Shown here in pieces: positions 23,305 through 33,604 of a stretch of DNA of 64,000 nt. The notes below the pieces were generated by a model. It saw only the letters and a program-made list of their open reading frames with translations. It did not search any database and was not told the DNA's origin. Origin of the DNA: Betaproteobacteria bacterium (GTDB taxonomy: Bacteria > Pseudomonadota > Gammaproteobacteria > Burkholderiales > Rhodocyclaceae); the NCBI GenBank assembly GCA_016709965.1, contig JADJLT010000006.1, positions 682,001 through 746,000 on the forward strand, given 5' to 3'. The position numbers were made by a program, and so were the translations under genes. How positions within the stretch are numbered: position 1 is the stretch's first letter; every line of letters begins with the position of its first letter.

Positions 23305-26300
23305 CGGGGCATTTTCGGCTGCGTAGCTTTGGTCAGGAAAAGCAGGGCGCCTTCGAAATCGAAAGCCGAAACGAGTTCTTCGAATTGACGGTGATTGCTG
23401 CCTAGCACTTGCTGCAAGGTGTTCGCCTGCTGACGAACCAGTTCCTGTACGCTGATTTCACCTTGCTGCAATTCGCGATGCAGACGTTCGAAGAGCGCTG
23501 TCGTGGCAGCATCATCACCCAGCTTGGCGCCGGCTTGGGGGGGCTGAATGACATGGCTCAATTGATTGCGCAAGGATGCGTAAGCATGCGCCACCTGATC
23601 GATGAGCGGTTCGATGACAGACATTTCCTTGCTGTCCTTGATGGCCAGTTCCAGTGCTGCAGCGACGCTATGGATATCGTCGGCGCCAAGCGTGGCCGAG
23701 ACGCCTTTCATGTTGTGGGCGAGACGGCGTGCTTCGTCGCGCCGGCCTGCGGCAAGATTGCTGCGGATGAGGGCGAAATCATCGATGTGGTTCTCGGAAA
23801 ACTTGTTGAGCAGACGTAGGTAACTCTCCATTCGGCCACGTACCGACTTTAGACCAAACTGGCTATTCAGGCCGACCACGTTTGCCAGAGCCACGCTGGC
23901 AGGGTCACTGGCGACGGGCGTATTGATCGGCTTGACCGGAAGCCAGCGGGCCAGCGCGTCGAAGAGCACATTGGGGGTGACCGGTTTGGCAACGTGGTCG
24001 TTCATGCCGGCAGCCAGGCAAATATCCCGATCTTCGTCGAAAGCGTTGGCGGTCATCGCTAGAATGGGAATGCTCGCCCAGCCGGGCAGGGTGCGGATTT
24101 GCCGCGTGGCTTCGAGTCCGTCCATGACCGGCATCTGCATGTCCATCAGAACCAGATCGTAATGCTGGCGCCGCGCCAACTCGAGCGCTTCTCGGCCATT
24201 ACTGGCCAGGTCCATCTTGAGACCCGCCTGCTCCAGCAGGTCGCTGGCAACTTCAGCGTTGATCGCGTTGTCCTCAACAAGCAGAACGCGAGCGCCGGGT
24301 TGGTGCGTGGAGGATGCCGGCGCACTCGGCATCGCAGGTGCGAGCGCTGTCGAGTGGGTGAGTCGGGCGGTAAACCAGAAAGTGCTGCCTTCTCCCAATT
24401 GACTGCTGACGCCGATTTCACCGTGCATGGCTTCGGCCAGCCGGCGGCTGATTGCCAGCCCGAGGCCGGTCCCGCCATAGCGCCGCGTGGTCGACGTGTC
24501 GCCCTGCTCGAAGGGGTGGAAGAGTCGCGCCTTGTCCTCGGGCGCTATGCCAATGCCGGTGTCGGAGACTTCGCAACGGATAACGACTTCACCCGCCTCC
24601 TGGACAAGCAGGCTGGCCTTGACGTTGATCAGTCCGCGCTCGGTGAATTTGATGGCATTCGACAGGAAATTGAGCAGGATCTGCTGGACACGCAGTGGGT
24701 CGCCGCGCAGCATCGGCGGCAATGCGCTGTCCAGGTCACAGGTGATGGGCAGGTGCTTGGCCTCGGCGCGCGGGGCAACCAGCTCGCAGGCCGTGGCGCA
24801 AATTCTGGCAAGCGAAAAATCCGTGTGTTCGAGCTGTAATTTGTCAGCTTCGATTTTTGAAATATCGAGCACGTCGTTGATGATGGTCATCAGATGTTGT
24901 GCGGCATCTGAGACCTTGCCAAGGCGCTCGCGCTGTTCGGGGCTGTCGGCGTTGCGCTGAGCCAGGTGAGTCAGGCCGATAATGGCATTCATCGGTGTCC
25001 GGATTTCGTGGCTCATGTTGGCCAGGAAAGCGCTCTTGGCACGGCTGGCTGATTCCGCCTCATCTTTGGCCAGGATCAACTCCTCGGTCCGTTCAGCGAC
25101 CACTGCTTCGAGGTGGTGACGGTAGTTGTCCAGTTCTGACTGGATGCGTTTCTTCTCGCTGATGTCCTCCTCGATGGCGAGATAGTGGGTGATGAGTCCA
25201 TCCGCTTGGCGCACAGGCGAAATAATGGCGAATTCCGGGAAGGTGGAGCCGTCCTTGCGGCGGTTCAGAAACTCACCGCGCCAGGTTTCTCCGCGGGCGA
25301 GGGTTGCCCACATGTCGGCATAAATCTCGGCGGGGGTCTGGCCCGAACTCATCATGTTCGGGTTGGCCCCAATGACTTCCTCGCGCTGATACCCGCTGCT
25401 GCGAAGGAAGGCGTCGTTAACGTATTCGATTTGGGCGCGGGTATTGGTAATGACGATGCTGTGCGGCGTTTGTTCGATGGCCAGCGACAGTTTGCGCAAT
25501 TGCTCCTCGGACTGACGGCGTTCGGTAATGTCCTGCACGGTACCAACCGCGAAGACCGGCTGGCCTGCAGTGTCGAAACGGACATGGGCCCGTTCGCGTA
25601 CCCAGCGTACCTTTTGGTCAACGAAGATGCGATGTTCGCTGTCGTAGGCTTGGCCTTGCAAGGCGGCCATCCAGTCGGTCAGCACACGTTCGCGATCGTC
25701 GGGGTGTATGCGTTCCAGAAAATTTACCAGTTTCTGTGGGGAATTCTTGTCGAGACCGAAAATGCGGAAGACTTCGTCGCTCCATTGCAGGTTGTCGGCG
25801 ACAATATCCAGCGTCCAGCTACCGAAATGGGCGACAGCCTGTGCTTCCTTGAGGTCGGCTTCACTTTGGCGGAGACGTTGTTCGAAATGCTTGCGTTCGG
25901 TGATGTCCTGGCTGGTGCCGAACAGTCGGCTGACCCGACCATCGGCACCGGTAACCAATTGCCCGACGCTGTGGATCCAGCGCACCTCGCCGTCGTTTCG
26001 GCGGATCAGGCGATACTCGTTGTCGAAGGCTTGGCGGCCCCGAAAGACATGGTCTCTCGAGTAAACACTCATACGCTCCCGGTCGTCAGGGTGGATAAGC
26101 GCTCGCCAGGTGTCGGTATCAATTTTTTCGTCGGGATCGATGCCAAATAACTCGTTGTGCATCGGAGAGCCGCTCAGGGTGTCAGTCTGGGGGTCGAATG
26201 TGAAGTGGCCCAAGCGGGCCATGCGTTGTGCCTGAAGCAAAATACTCTCGCTTCTGGCTAATCTTTGACGCGAGCGTTGCATGCTCAAGCCGAGTCCGAT

Positions 26301-27992
26301 TTCGCCCGCGAGGTTGGCGAGCAATGCGAGTTCGTCGTCCTCGAACGGATCAATTTTTGCCGAGTAGAGACTCAGAGCGCCGATGATTTGTCCGTCTACC
26401 CGCAGCGGCAGCGAGGCCGACGACCGGTAGCCTTGTGCCTGCGCGGCGACGCGCCATGGGGCAAATGATGGGTCGTGTTCGATATTGCGAATGATGGCTG
26501 GGACGCCCGAGCGGATGGCACGGCCAGTCGGTCCCTGGCCATTGGGGCCGTCGTCCCAGGAGACGTCGAGATTGGCGAAATAGGCATCGACAAATCCGGA
26601 TTCGGCGACCGGGATGACCGATTTTCCGGCGTCATGCGAAGCTTCGCCTATCCAAGCCATCAGGTAGTCGCCTACTTCAACAGCTACTGTGCAGATCTCG
26701 GTCAACATCGCTTTTTCGTCAGTATGGCGGACGAGTGCCTGGCCGATGCCGCTCATCAGGCGCAACGCGCGGTTTTGGCGGGTGATCTGCTGGCGTGCAA
26801 GCTGGCGTTCGGAGATATCGTTGAGAATGCCTGCGGTGACTTTCGGGCTGCCATCAGCGTTACTTTCGGTGACGCAACAGCGATCCTCCACCCAGATCCA
26901 CTGACCGTCCGCATGGCGGATGCGATATTCGATCACGCGAAATTCTGTTTTAGGCCCTTTTTTCCGGTTGACCGCAAGATTCAGTAAATGGCGGTCGTCC
27001 GGGTGAATTCTTGCCTCCCACTCGGCACGCGTGCCTGGAGCATCCGCCTGATTGCTGCCGAGCAGTTCGAGCAGGCCAGGGCTCGGCATCAGGCGATCGA
27101 GTTCATGCAGATATTCCCAACTGCCGGAGCCGCCAACGTCGACGGCGAGTTGCAACTGGGTTTCAAGGCGAAGTCGGTTGCGTTCCTGCTGCGTCTGGAG
27201 CAAGGCATTTTCCAGGCGTTCTGTCGCGAGTTGTTCAAAAAGACGCCGCTGGCTGATGACACCAACGATTCGGCCATCGCTGTCGAGTACTGCCATGTGC
27301 CGCATCCGGAAGTGATTCATTGCTTCCAGCGCTGCCGTCAATGCAGTGTCGACATTGACGCTGCGCAGTGGCGTGCTCATGGTTTCACGCAACGAGATGC
27401 CGTGCGGCTGTGGGTAAGCTTTGATCAGGCGGGGGATGTCGCGCTCGGTGATGATGCCGATCGCTCTTTCAGTTTCGCAGACAATCAGATAGTCCGCCGA
27501 GTGATTGACCATGTCGGCAATGGCGTCACCCAGTGTTGCTTCGGGCGTGAGATGCGGGATCTTGCGATCCATGATGCCTTCCAGCGTGCGCAAGTGTTGG
27601 AAGGCGGCCGTATCAAGGTGCATGCGGAAATCCGTGTCACTGACGATGCCGGCCACCTGGCCGGAGTTGCCAGCAACGACGAGATGACGGATGCCATGGC
27701 TTTCCAGCAATTTGCGCGCACTGAGCAGATCCAGATGCGGTGATGCCATGACGAGCGGTTGCGACATGATGGCATCGAGTCGAGTCTCGCCTGGGTAGCG
27801 AGCGTGCAGGGCGCGCAGGATGTTGCTTTCGGTGACGATGCCCAGTGCCTCGCCATCAAGCATGACGATCAGGCTGGAAATGCGTTCGTCAGCCATCAGG
27901 CGAGCTGCGTCCAGAAGCGTGGCCTGCGGAGGCAGGCTGCGAACTTCGTGGGTCATGATGTCGTGGAGCGTGGTCGCTGCGCTGGAAGTCAT
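23301..27992 (-). CDS. CBS-PAS-GAF hybrid sensor histidine kinase with receiver and Hpt domains
   Basis: 1563 residues, apparently soluble. Order: four CBS motifs (about 1-265; [35 protein letters not shown]), PAS (about 280-400), GAF (about 425-565; [13 protein letters not shown]), three more PAS/PAC units (about 590-960), HisKA with His995 in [10 protein letters not shown], HATPase ([31 protein letters not shown]), receiver with Asp1284 in [12 protein letters not shown], and Hpt with His1426 in AHNMKG. It can run a full His-Asp-His phosphorelay. CBS pairs often bind adenine nucleotides, so energy state or c-di-AMP-like input is possible. The start at 27992 gives [16 protein letters not shown] and overlaps the upstream kinase stop by 4 bp; a longer frame to 28157 is unlikely. 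The first PAS contains a repeat-encoded AVNRKK stretch. Confidence 0.9.
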   Translation of the reverse strand: MTSSAATTLHDIMTHEVRSLPPQATLLDAARLMADERISSLIVMLDGEALGIVTESNILRALHARYPGETRLDAIMSQPLVMASPHLDLLSARKLLESHGIRHLVVAGNSGQVAGIVSDTDFRMHLDTAAFQHLRTLEGIMDRKIPHLTPEATLGDAIADMVNHSADYLIVCETERAIGIITERDIPRLIKAYPQPHGISLRETMSTPLRSVNVDTALTAALEAMNHFRMRHMAVLDSDGRIVGVISQRRLFEQLATERLENALLQTQQERNRLRLETQLQLAVDVGGSGSWEYLHELDRLMPSPGLLELLGSNQADAPGTRAEWEARIHPDDRHLLNLAVNRKKGPKTEFRVIEYRIRHADGQWIWVEDRCCVTESNADGSPKVTAGILNDISERQLARQQITRQNRALRLMSGIGQALVRHTDEKAMLTEICTVAVEVGDYLMAWIGEASHDAGKSVIPVAESGFVDAYFANLDVSWDDGPNGQGPTGRAIRSGVPAIIRNIEHDPSFAPWRVAAQAQGYRSSASLPLRVDGQIIGALSLYSAKIDPFEDDELALLANLAGEIGLGLSMQRSRQRLARSESILLQAQRMARLGHFTFDPQTDTLSGSPMHNELFGIDPDEKIDTDTWRALIHPDDRERMSVYSRDHVFRGRQAFDNEYRLIRRNDGEVRWIHSVGQLVTGADGRVSRLFGTSQDITERKHFEQRLRQSEADLKEAQAVAHFGSWTLDIVADNLQWSDEVFRIFGLDKNSPQKLVNFLERIHPDDRERVLTDWMAALQGQAYDSEHRIFVDQKVRWVRERAHVRFDTAGQPVFAVGTVQDITERRQSEEQLRKLSLAIEQTPHSIVITNTRAQIEYVNDAFLRSSGYQREEVIGANPNMMSSGQTPAEIYADMWATLARGETWRGEFLNRRKDGSTFPEFAIISPVRQADGLITHYLAIEEDISEKKRIQSELDNYRHHLEAVVAERTEELILAKDEAESASRAKSAFLANMSHEIRTPMNAIIGLTHLAQRNADSPEQRERLGKVSDAAQHLMTIINDVLDISKIEADKLQLEHTDFSLARICATACELVAPRAEAKHLPITCDLDSALPPMLRGDPLRVQQILLNFLSNAIKFTERGLINVKASLLVQEAGEVVIRCEVSDTGIGIAPEDKARLFHPFEQGDTSTTRRYGGTGLGLAISRRLAEAMHGEIGVSSQLGEGSTFWFTARLTHSTALAPAMPSAPASSTHQPGARVLLVEDNAINAEVASDLLEQAGLKMDLASNGREALELARRQHYDLVLMDMQMPVMDGLEATRQIRTLPGWASIPILAMTANAFDEDRDICLAAGMNDHVAKPVTPNVLFDALARWLPVKPINTPVASDPASVALANVVGLNSQFGLKSVRGRMESYLRLLNKFSENHIDDFALIRSNLAAGRRDEARRLAHNMKGVSATLGADDIHSVAAALELAIKDSKEMSVIEPLIDQVAHAYASLRNQLSHVIQPPQAGAKLGDDAATTALFERLHRELQQGEISVQELVRQQANTLQQVLGSNHRQFEELVSAFDFEGALLFLTKATQPKMPR
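26951..26985 (-). repeat. Dispersed CGGTCAACCGGAAAAA repeat, copy 7 (intragenic)
   Basis: On the minus strand it reads CTTGCGGTCAACCGGAAAAA and then GGGCCTAAAACAG, an exact core. It is read in frame as LAVNRKKGP in the first PAS domain of the CBS-PAS kinase, between the HPDD motif and the EYRIRH strand. Confidence 0.88.
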
Positions 27993-30900
27993 GGTGGGTC
28001 GCTCTCCGTTGCACCCATGATACGCGTCAGGCTGGCGCCGGTTTCCTCCATCTGCTGGGCAAGCAGGCTCTGGAGGTTGGAAATTTCCGGCCCAGAATTG
28101 GGGGCATGCAAGGCGTCGTCCAGTACGCGTGCGGCTTGGTAGATACCTGTCAGGCACAGGGTGCCGGAGACACCCTTCAGGGCGTGGGTGATCTGCTTAG
28201 CTTCCGCAATGGCGTTGTTGGCAATGGCCGCACTGATTTTGAGATGATCTTCGCCGTGCGTTGCCAAAAATATACCCAGCAGCCGCAAGTAGCTGGGTAG
28301 CTTGCCACGCAGGGTCTTCAGGCCGCGTTCGCTATCCAGTCCAGGAACGCTCACCAGCGCTGCCAGCGTGGCTTGACGGGCAGTATCTTCAGACGTCGCA
28401 GGTGTTGGTGTCGTCGGTGGCGTCGGCAAATCCATGACTTCGGTATCGATGCGGGTCGGTGCCAGCCATTTGATCAAGGCGGTGTAGAGGTTTCCAGGAT
28501 TGACCGGCTTGGCGACATGGTCGTTCATGCCGGAATCAAGGCAGCGCTGGCGGTCTTCGCCAAACGCATTCGCGGTCATCGCCAGAATCGGAATCTGCCG
28601 TCCATGTTCACCTTGCCGAATGAGACGGGTGGCAGTGAGCCCATCCATGACCGGCATCTGGATGTCCATCAGGATCAGGTTGTAAGCGGTCTCGTTTGCC
28701 ATTTTGACGGCTTTTTCGCCGTTGACCGCAAGATCGACCTGCAGGCCGATACCGCGCAGCAGTTCGAGGGCGACTTCCTGGTTGATCGCATTGTCTTCGA
28801 CGAGCAGGATACGTGTCGTAGCATCCCGACTGCTCAACAGGCGCTCGGCTTCGTCGGCAGAAATGTTCTCTGTACCGGTATCTGCCACGCAATGGCCAGC
28901 CTGCAGACGGGCGGTGAACCAGAAGGTGCTGCCTTGACCCGGTTGGCTGATCAGACCCGTCTCACCACCCATCAGACGGGCCAGTCGCCGTGCGATAGCG
29001 AGCCCAAGGCCGGTGCCATCAAAGCGTCGCGTGGCTGAATTGTCTGCCTGTTCAAAGGCGCCGAACAGGCGGGCCTGATGTTCAGGCGCAATGCCGATGC
29101 CGGTATCTGTCACAGCAAAGCGCACGAGCAATGTGTTGGCCTCAGCGGTGACCAGACTGACCGAAATTGAAATACTGCCGACCTCCGTGAACTTGACCGC
29201 ATTGGCGAGGTAGTTGAGCAGAATCTGGCCAATTCGTAGCGGGTCGCCATGCAGAATGGGGGGCAGGGCCGGGTCGATTTCGCGATGAAATTTGAGGCCA
29301 TGCGACTGCAGGCGTTCAAACATCAGTTCACTGGCGCTGTCGAGAACGCAGGAAAGTTGGAAGTCCACCGGCAAGAGTTCCAGTTTGCCGGCTTCAATTT
29401 TGGAAATATCGAGGATCTGGTTGATGATAGACAGAAGGTGGTGGGCTGCCTCTGAGACCTTGTGCAGGCGTTCGAGCTGCTTGTTATCGCGGGAGTCCCG
29501 TTCGACCAGATGCGTCAGCCCGATGATGGCATTCATCGGTGTGCGGATTTCATGGCTCATGTTGGCCAGAAAGGCACTTTTTGCCCGACTGGCCTGCTCG
29601 GCGGCATCCTTGGCGGACGCCAGTTCGGTTGTCCGGGCCTCGACCAGCTCTTCGAGATGATCGCGATACTGTTTGAGTTCCGCCGCTGATCGCTTGGCTT
29701 CTGTAATGTCCTGCCAGATGCCGCTGAACATGCGTTTGCCGCCAATGTTGACAAGCACCCCTGCGATGCGGGCTTCCTGGATGCTGCCGTCCTTGCGCAA
29801 ATGCTGGTTTTCAAATACCGCGCTGCTATTGATCGCGATGCGCTTGAGTTTTGCCCGGAGTTCAGCCTCGCTCATTCTGGCCTGGATGTCGACCAGTGTC
29901 ATTCCGGAAAACTCTTCACGGATATATCCCAGCCCACGCAGGCCGGCGTCGTTGATTTCGATAAATTTGAGTGTTTCCGGATCGACCAGGCAAATGCCGT
30001 CTTCGGCATTGCTGACGATGGTGCGGTAAATCTCTTCTCGCTCGGCAAGCGCCCGTTCGGCCGCCTTGCGCTCGGAGATGTCGACAATGAAAACAACGAT
30101 ATGCGGTACACCATCCATCTGGACGATGTCGGCCGACAGGCTGATTTCCCGTGGCCGACCATCGTGCCCGACACCAATGCTGGGGAGATCAATGATCCGA
30201 CCATCGCGGTGCAGCACATTGACCATCTTCGAGCGATCTTCCTCACTTCCCCACAAACCTGCGTCTATGGTTGTCTTGCCAACCAGATCTTCACGTCTCC
30301 AGCCATATTGAACCAGCAATCGCTCGTTGACGTCGATGATCAAGCCATCAGTCAAGCGTGTGATGCAGGCGGCAACCGGTGCGGCACGGAAGGCAATTGC
30401 CAGCCGTTCCTGCAGCTGGTGGATCTGCTCCAACGCCTGATGTCGCTCGGATATGTCGACAATGAAGGCCAGTACATAGGGTTTTCCGCTGAGATGGATT
30501 ATCTCGGCAGAAAGACTGACCTGGATCAGCGTGCCATCGCTTTTTCGCCACTGGGTTTGATAGTCCTGCAGCAGCCCGGTTTCCTTCAACTTGTCGCGCC
30601 AGGTATCACGAGCTTCGGCATTTGCCCATAAGTCCAGGTCTTTGGAGCTCTGACCGATCAGGTCTTCTCTTTTCCAGCCTAGAAGTTGCTGGTATCGAGG
30701 GTTGATGTCCAGATAAAGACCGTCGTCAATTGTGCTCAGCGAAATGCCGGCCGGGCTGCCATTGAAGGCAACTGCAAAGCGCTCCTGCAACTCGTGGGTT
30801 TGCGTGATATTTCGTCCGATGCCGAGTACACCGATCAATCGTCCACTGCTATCACGCATTGGCGACTTGATGGTTTGCACGAGTTCACGATGGCCGTCGC

Positions 30901-31432
30901 TGGCGAAGGTGACCCATTCTTCATTGCTGCGAGGGGCGTCTGCCGCCAGTGCGGCTTGATCGTTCGTGCGAAAAGATTCAGCGATTTCTCGGGGAACAAA
31001 ATCGAAATCCGATTTGCCGAGGATGTTGGATTCACTGGCGCCCAAAAAATGCTCGAAACGCCGATTGCAACTCAGATAAATTCCATCAGGGTCTTTTAGC
31101 CAGATCAGATCGGGGATGGTGTCAAACAGCGTTCGGAGTTGAGCGCGTTCCTGTTCGATCAGTATCTGAGCTTCTTCGGCCGCGTCCCGGCGCATTGTGT
31201 TTTCGCGTAGCAGTCGGTAGAGCAGTACCGTGAGCATGGCGGCAGTGACAGCAATGAATAGCCAGCCTTTGAGCATGCCGATGGTAAGACGCGTCTCTTT
31301 ATCAGCGACAAGGTATCCGAGCAATTGGTCGGATACCAGAATCCATAGCGCCGCCAGCGCGATATAAGGAAGGACTACCTGGGCAATGGCCTGATGTATT
31401 TCTTTCCTCTGATTCTGCGGACTCCTGCGCAT
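27989..31432 (-). CDS. Membrane-anchored PAS hybrid histidine kinase with receiver and Hpt domains
   Basis: 1147 residues. Two membrane segments lie at the N-terminus ([23 protein letters not shown], about 18-40; [22 protein letters not shown], about 53-75) with almost no periplasmic loop. Four PAS domains follow (about 90-570; repeated [21 protein letters not shown] linkers), HisKA with His627 in [10 protein letters not shown], HATPase, receiver with Asp923 in [13 protein letters not shown], and Hpt with His1083 in [11 protein letters not shown]. It lies 3 bp downstream of the HD-GYP regulator and overlaps the CBS-kinase by 4 bp, so the three genes are one operon. The outputs are likely phosphorelay to the HD-GYP receiver and hence c-di-GMP turnover; this is inference from context. 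The signal is unknown. Confidence 0.9.
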   Translation of the reverse strand: MRRSPQNQRKEIHQAIAQVVLPYIALAALWILVSDQLLGYLVADKETRLTIGMLKGWLFIAVTAAMLTVLLYRLLRENTMRRDAAEEAQILIEQERAQLRTLFDTIPDLIWLKDPDGIYLSCNRRFEHFLGASESNILGKSDFDFVPREIAESFRTNDQAALAADAPRSNEEWVTFASDGHRELVQTIKSPMRDSSGRLIGVLGIGRNITQTHELQERFAVAFNGSPAGISLSTIDDGLYLDINPRYQQLLGWKREDLIGQSSKDLDLWANAEARDTWRDKLKETGLLQDYQTQWRKSDGTLIQVSLSAEIIHLSGKPYVLAFIVDISERHQALEQIHQLQERLAIAFRAAPVAACITRLTDGLIIDVNERLLVQYGWRREDLVGKTTIDAGLWGSEEDRSKMVNVLHRDGRIIDLPSIGVGHDGRPREISLSADIVQMDGVPHIVVFIVDISERKAAERALAEREEIYRTIVSNAEDGICLVDPETLKFIEINDAGLRGLGYIREEFSGMTLVDIQARMSEAELRAKLKRIAINSSAVFENQHLRKDGSIQEARIAGVLVNIGGKRMFSGIWQDITEAKRSAAELKQYRDHLEELVEARTTELASAKDAAEQASRAKSAFLANMSHEIRTPMNAIIGLTHLVERDSRDNKQLERLHKVSEAAHHLLSIINQILDISKIEAGKLELLPVDFQLSCVLDSASELMFERLQSHGLKFHREIDPALPPILHGDPLRIGQILLNYLANAVKFTEVGSISISVSLVTAEANTLLVRFAVTDTGIGIAPEHQARLFGAFEQADNSATRRFDGTGLGLAIARRLARLMGGETGLISQPGQGSTFWFTARLQAGHCVADTGTENISADEAERLLSSRDATTRILLVEDNAINQEVALELLRGIGLQVDLAVNGEKAVKMANETAYNLILMDIQMPVMDGLTATRLIRQGEHGRQIPILAMTANAFGEDRQRCLDSGMNDHVAKPVNPGNLYTALIKWLAPTRIDTEVMDLPTPPTTPTPATSEDTARQATLAALVSVPGLDSERGLKTLRGKLPSYLRLLGIFLATHGEDHLKISAAIANNAIAEAKQITHALKGVSGTLCLTGIYQAARVLDDALHAPNSGPEISNLQSLLAQQMEETGASLTRIMGATESDPP
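28711..28735 (-). repeat. Dispersed repeat, copy 8 (degenerate)
   Basis: Minus strand CTTGCGGTCAACGGCGAAAAA: core GCGGTCAAC with an A-run but the CCGG replaced. It encodes [12 protein letters not shown] in the receiver domain, a sequence that such domains carry naturally, so it may be chance. Confidence 0.4.
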
Positions 31433-31435
31433 AGA

Positions 31436-32521
31436 CTATTCGGCGTAGGTTTCGGCGATTGCAACGAAGGCGTCGAAATCCCGGACAAAAAACTCGACGA
31501 CGTCCGGGTCAAAATGTGAGCCCTTGCCTTCGAGGATAATGTTGTAGGCACGCTCGAAGGAAAAGGCTTCTTTGTAAACGCGTTTGCAGGTCAAGGCATC
31601 AAATACATCGGCAAGCGCCATCAGGCGTGCGGCAATCGGAATGGCATCGCCGGCAAGGCCGTCGGGGTAGCCGCTGCCATCCCATTTTTCATGGTGCGAG
31701 CGGGCGATCATCTTGGCGATGGCGAGAAATTCGACGGGCTTTTCAGCGTCGGCTTCGGCTTGTGCAATCGCATTGCTGCCGAGCACCGTATGGGTTTTCA
31801 TGATGGTCCACTCGTCCTGCGTTAGCTTGCCGGGCTTGAGGAGGATGTGATCCGGAATGCCGACTTTGCCGACGTCATGCAGGGGGGCTGATTGCGCCAG
31901 CGCGTAGATCGTAGGTTCGTCGAGATATTGATTAAAGCGTGGATGCGATTGCAATCCTTGGGCCAGCGTCAGGACGTATTCCTGCGTACGGCGCAGGTGC
32001 TTTCCAGTTTCCGGGTCACGGATTTCGGCCAGTCGCGCCAGCGCGTGAATGCTGACTTCCTGAATCAACTGGTTTTCGCGCATGCGGCGAGCGACTTCCG
32101 CTTCCAGATAGGTGTTCTGGTCGCTCAGAATATCGCGTGCCTGTTTGAGTTCAAGTTGTGTGCGGATGCGGGCCAGTACGATACTGGGACGGATAGGCTT
32201 GGTGATGTAGTCCACCGCGCCACGCTCCAGGCCGCGTTCTTCGTCGTCGGTGCCATCCATGGCGGTGACAAAAATAACCGGGATGTTTCGCGTGGCAGGC
32301 GAGGTGCGCAATTCTGCGAGCACATCGTATCCATCCATTTCCGGCATCATGACATCAAGAAGAATGAGGTCGGGTGTGGGTAGGGCAAGGGCGATTTGTA
32401 AAGCTCGTCGGCCTGAGTTTGCCGCGCGCACACGATAAGTGGGTTGTAACAACTCGCCGAGAACGGTCAGATTCTCCGGGGTGTCATCCACAATCAGTAT
32501 GGTCGGCTGGCTTTCGCCCAT
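31436..32521 (-). CDS. Response regulator with HD-GYP c-di-GMP phosphodiesterase domain
   Basis: 361 residues. An N-terminal receiver (ILIVDDTPENLTVLGELL; phospho-Asp in LILLDVMMPEMDG; YITKPIRPSI) is joined by a helical linker to an HD-GYP domain: SAPLHDVGKVGIPDHIL (HD pair), ARSHHEKWDGSGYPDGLAG (GYP motif) and DVFDALTCKRVYKEAF. This domain set is the RpfG type that hydrolyses c-di-GMP to pGpG or GMP. All the HD and GYP residues are present, so activity is expected. It is the first gene of the operon and is followed by two hybrid kinases, the probable phosphate donors. No DNA-binding domain is present. Confidence 0.93.
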   Translation of the reverse strand: MGESQPTILIVDDTPENLTVLGELLQPTYRVRAANSGRRALQIALALPTPDLILLDVMMPEMDGYDVLAELRTSPATRNIPVIFVTAMDGTDDEERGLERGAVDYITKPIRPSIVLARIRTQLELKQARDILSDQNTYLEAEVARRMRENQLIQEVSIHALARLAEIRDPETGKHLRRTQEYVLTLAQGLQSHPRFNQYLDEPTIYALAQSAPLHDVGKVGIPDHILLKPGKLTQDEWTIMKTHTVLGSNAIAQAEADAEKPVEFLAIAKMIARSHHEKWDGSGYPDGLAGDAIPIAARLMALADVFDALTCKRVYKEAFSFERAYNIILEGKGSHFDPDVVEFFVRDFDAFVAIAETYAE

Positions 32522-32638
32522 GGTCTCTCTCCAATCGCCATATCATGACGAATTTCTCACAATTATCACCTTTTAGAGTGGAAATTGCTATCGTGAAAAA
32601 TTCGTAGAAATCAATAGCGGTGATTGCCGGTCGTTACG

Positions 32639-33505
32639 TCAGGTAGCGCGCTGGGTTCCCATGATGCGGTGATAGGTTGAAAATCTCGCTTTATCGATTT
32701 TTTCGGCGTTGACCGCAGCAATCAGGGCGCAGTCGGGTTCCCGGTTGTGGAGGCAGTCCCGGAAACGGCATTGGCCGAGATAAGGGCGAAATTCGGGGAA
32801 CGCGAATTCAATTTCTTGCCGTTCAAGGTGGCCGAGGCCAAATTCCTGCAAGCCGGGAGAGTCAATCAGATGACTGTCGGCATCAAGGTGGTACAGCGTG
32901 GCGTGCGTCGTGGTGTGCTTGCCGGAGTCGAGCGCCAGTGATATTTCGCGGGTGGCGGCTTTGGCCTCCGGCAGCAGGGCATTGACCAGCGTCGATTTGC
33001 CCATGCCCGACTGTCCGACGAGCACGCTGGTCCGGTGAGCAAGACACGGTCGCAGGTCTTCTGCGTGTTCGAGTGCGGAGAGTTCGAGTACGCGATAGCC
33101 GAGCCCGGCCAGAACCGAAAGTCGCCGGCGAGCGGCGGCCACCTTGTCGGTCAGGTCACATTTGTTGAGGACGATCAGCGGCTCGATTTCTTCGCTCTCC
33201 GCGGCAACCAGTGCACGGGCAATCAGTTCGTCGGAAAAGGCGGGTTCGGTTGCGACCACGATAACGAGTTGATCGACATTGGCAGCGATCAACTTCTGGC
33301 GAATCTCGTTGGAGCGATAGAGCAAGCTGCTGCGTGGCTGTATTGCCTCAATGACGCCCTGGTCATCCGAGGTTTGCTTGATGTCTACGCGGTCACCGCA
33401 GGCGATGTCACTTTTCTTGCCGCGGGGAAAGCAGGGGAGTCGCGATCCGTCGGCAAGTTCGACGACGTATTGGCGGCCATGGGCAGCGATGACGCGACCT
33501 TCCAT
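32639..33505 (-). CDS. rsgA: Ribosome small subunit-dependent GTPase A
   Basis: 288 residues. An OB-fold N-terminus is followed by a circularly permuted GTPase domain: G4 NKCD (about residue 113), G1 GQSGMGKSTLVNAL (about 168-181) and G3 DSPGLQEFGL (about 211). A zinc-binding C-terminus has Cys/His ligands in GQCRFRDCLHNREPDC. RsgA helps late maturation of the 30S subunit. The C-terminal CALIAAVNAEKIDKARF is encoded over a degenerate copy of the dispersed repeat (32695-32722) but fits the family's normal sequence. It lies downstream of the M48 peptidase on the same strand with a 95-bp spacer that holds a possible small ORF. Confidence 0.94.
   Translation of the reverse strand: MEGRVIAAHGRQYVVELADGSRLPCFPRGKKSDIACGDRVDIKQTSDDQGVIEAIQPRSSLLYRSNEIRQKLIAANVDQLVIVVATEPAFSDELIARALVAAESEEIEPLIVLNKCDLTDKVAAARRRLSVLAGLGYRVLELSALEHAEDLRPCLAHRTSVLVGQSGMGKSTLVNALLPEAKAATREISLALDSGKHTTTHATLYHLDADSHLIDSPGLQEFGLGHLERQEIEFAFPEFRPYLGQCRFRDCLHNREPDCALIAAVNAEKIDKARFSTYHRIMGTQRAT
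32695..32722 (-). repeat. Dispersed repeat, copy 9 (degenerate)
   Basis: Minus strand GATTGCTGCGGTCAACGCCG followed by six A. The left flank and A-run match, but CCGG reads GCCG. It lies within rsgA and encodes IAAVNAEKID. Confidence 0.5.
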
Positions 33506-33508
33506 TGT

Positions 33509-33604
33509 TCAATCCTCGAAATGCTGGTTTGGGTCAGGCGAAATCGCAGTAACGGATTTCAGGATTGCGTTGCCTTCTTTGGCTTGCACGCACACTGCCC
33601 TCAC
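33509..33604 (-). CDS. Possible 31-residue ORF between the M48 peptidase and rsgA
   Basis: The frame starts with GTG overlapping the peptidase stop (GTGA) and ends 3 bp before the rsgA ATG, filling the spacer exactly: [15 protein letters not shown], then KSVTAISPDPNQHFED. The overlap and fit are typical of translational coupling, and the end (GAGGATTGA) supplies the rsgA ribosome-binding site. No family is recognised. It could equally be a leftover of a gene lost between the two. Confidence 0.3.
   Translation of the reverse strand: MRAVCVQAKEGNAILKSVTAISPDPNQHFED

Noticed and set aside
27993..28157. Longer N-terminus for the CBS-PAS kinase
   Set aside because: The extra 55 residues overlap the upstream kinase's coding region and are of low quality (Pro/Arg/Cys-rich); the ATG at 27992 gives a 4-bp overlap and a normal start for CBS domains.
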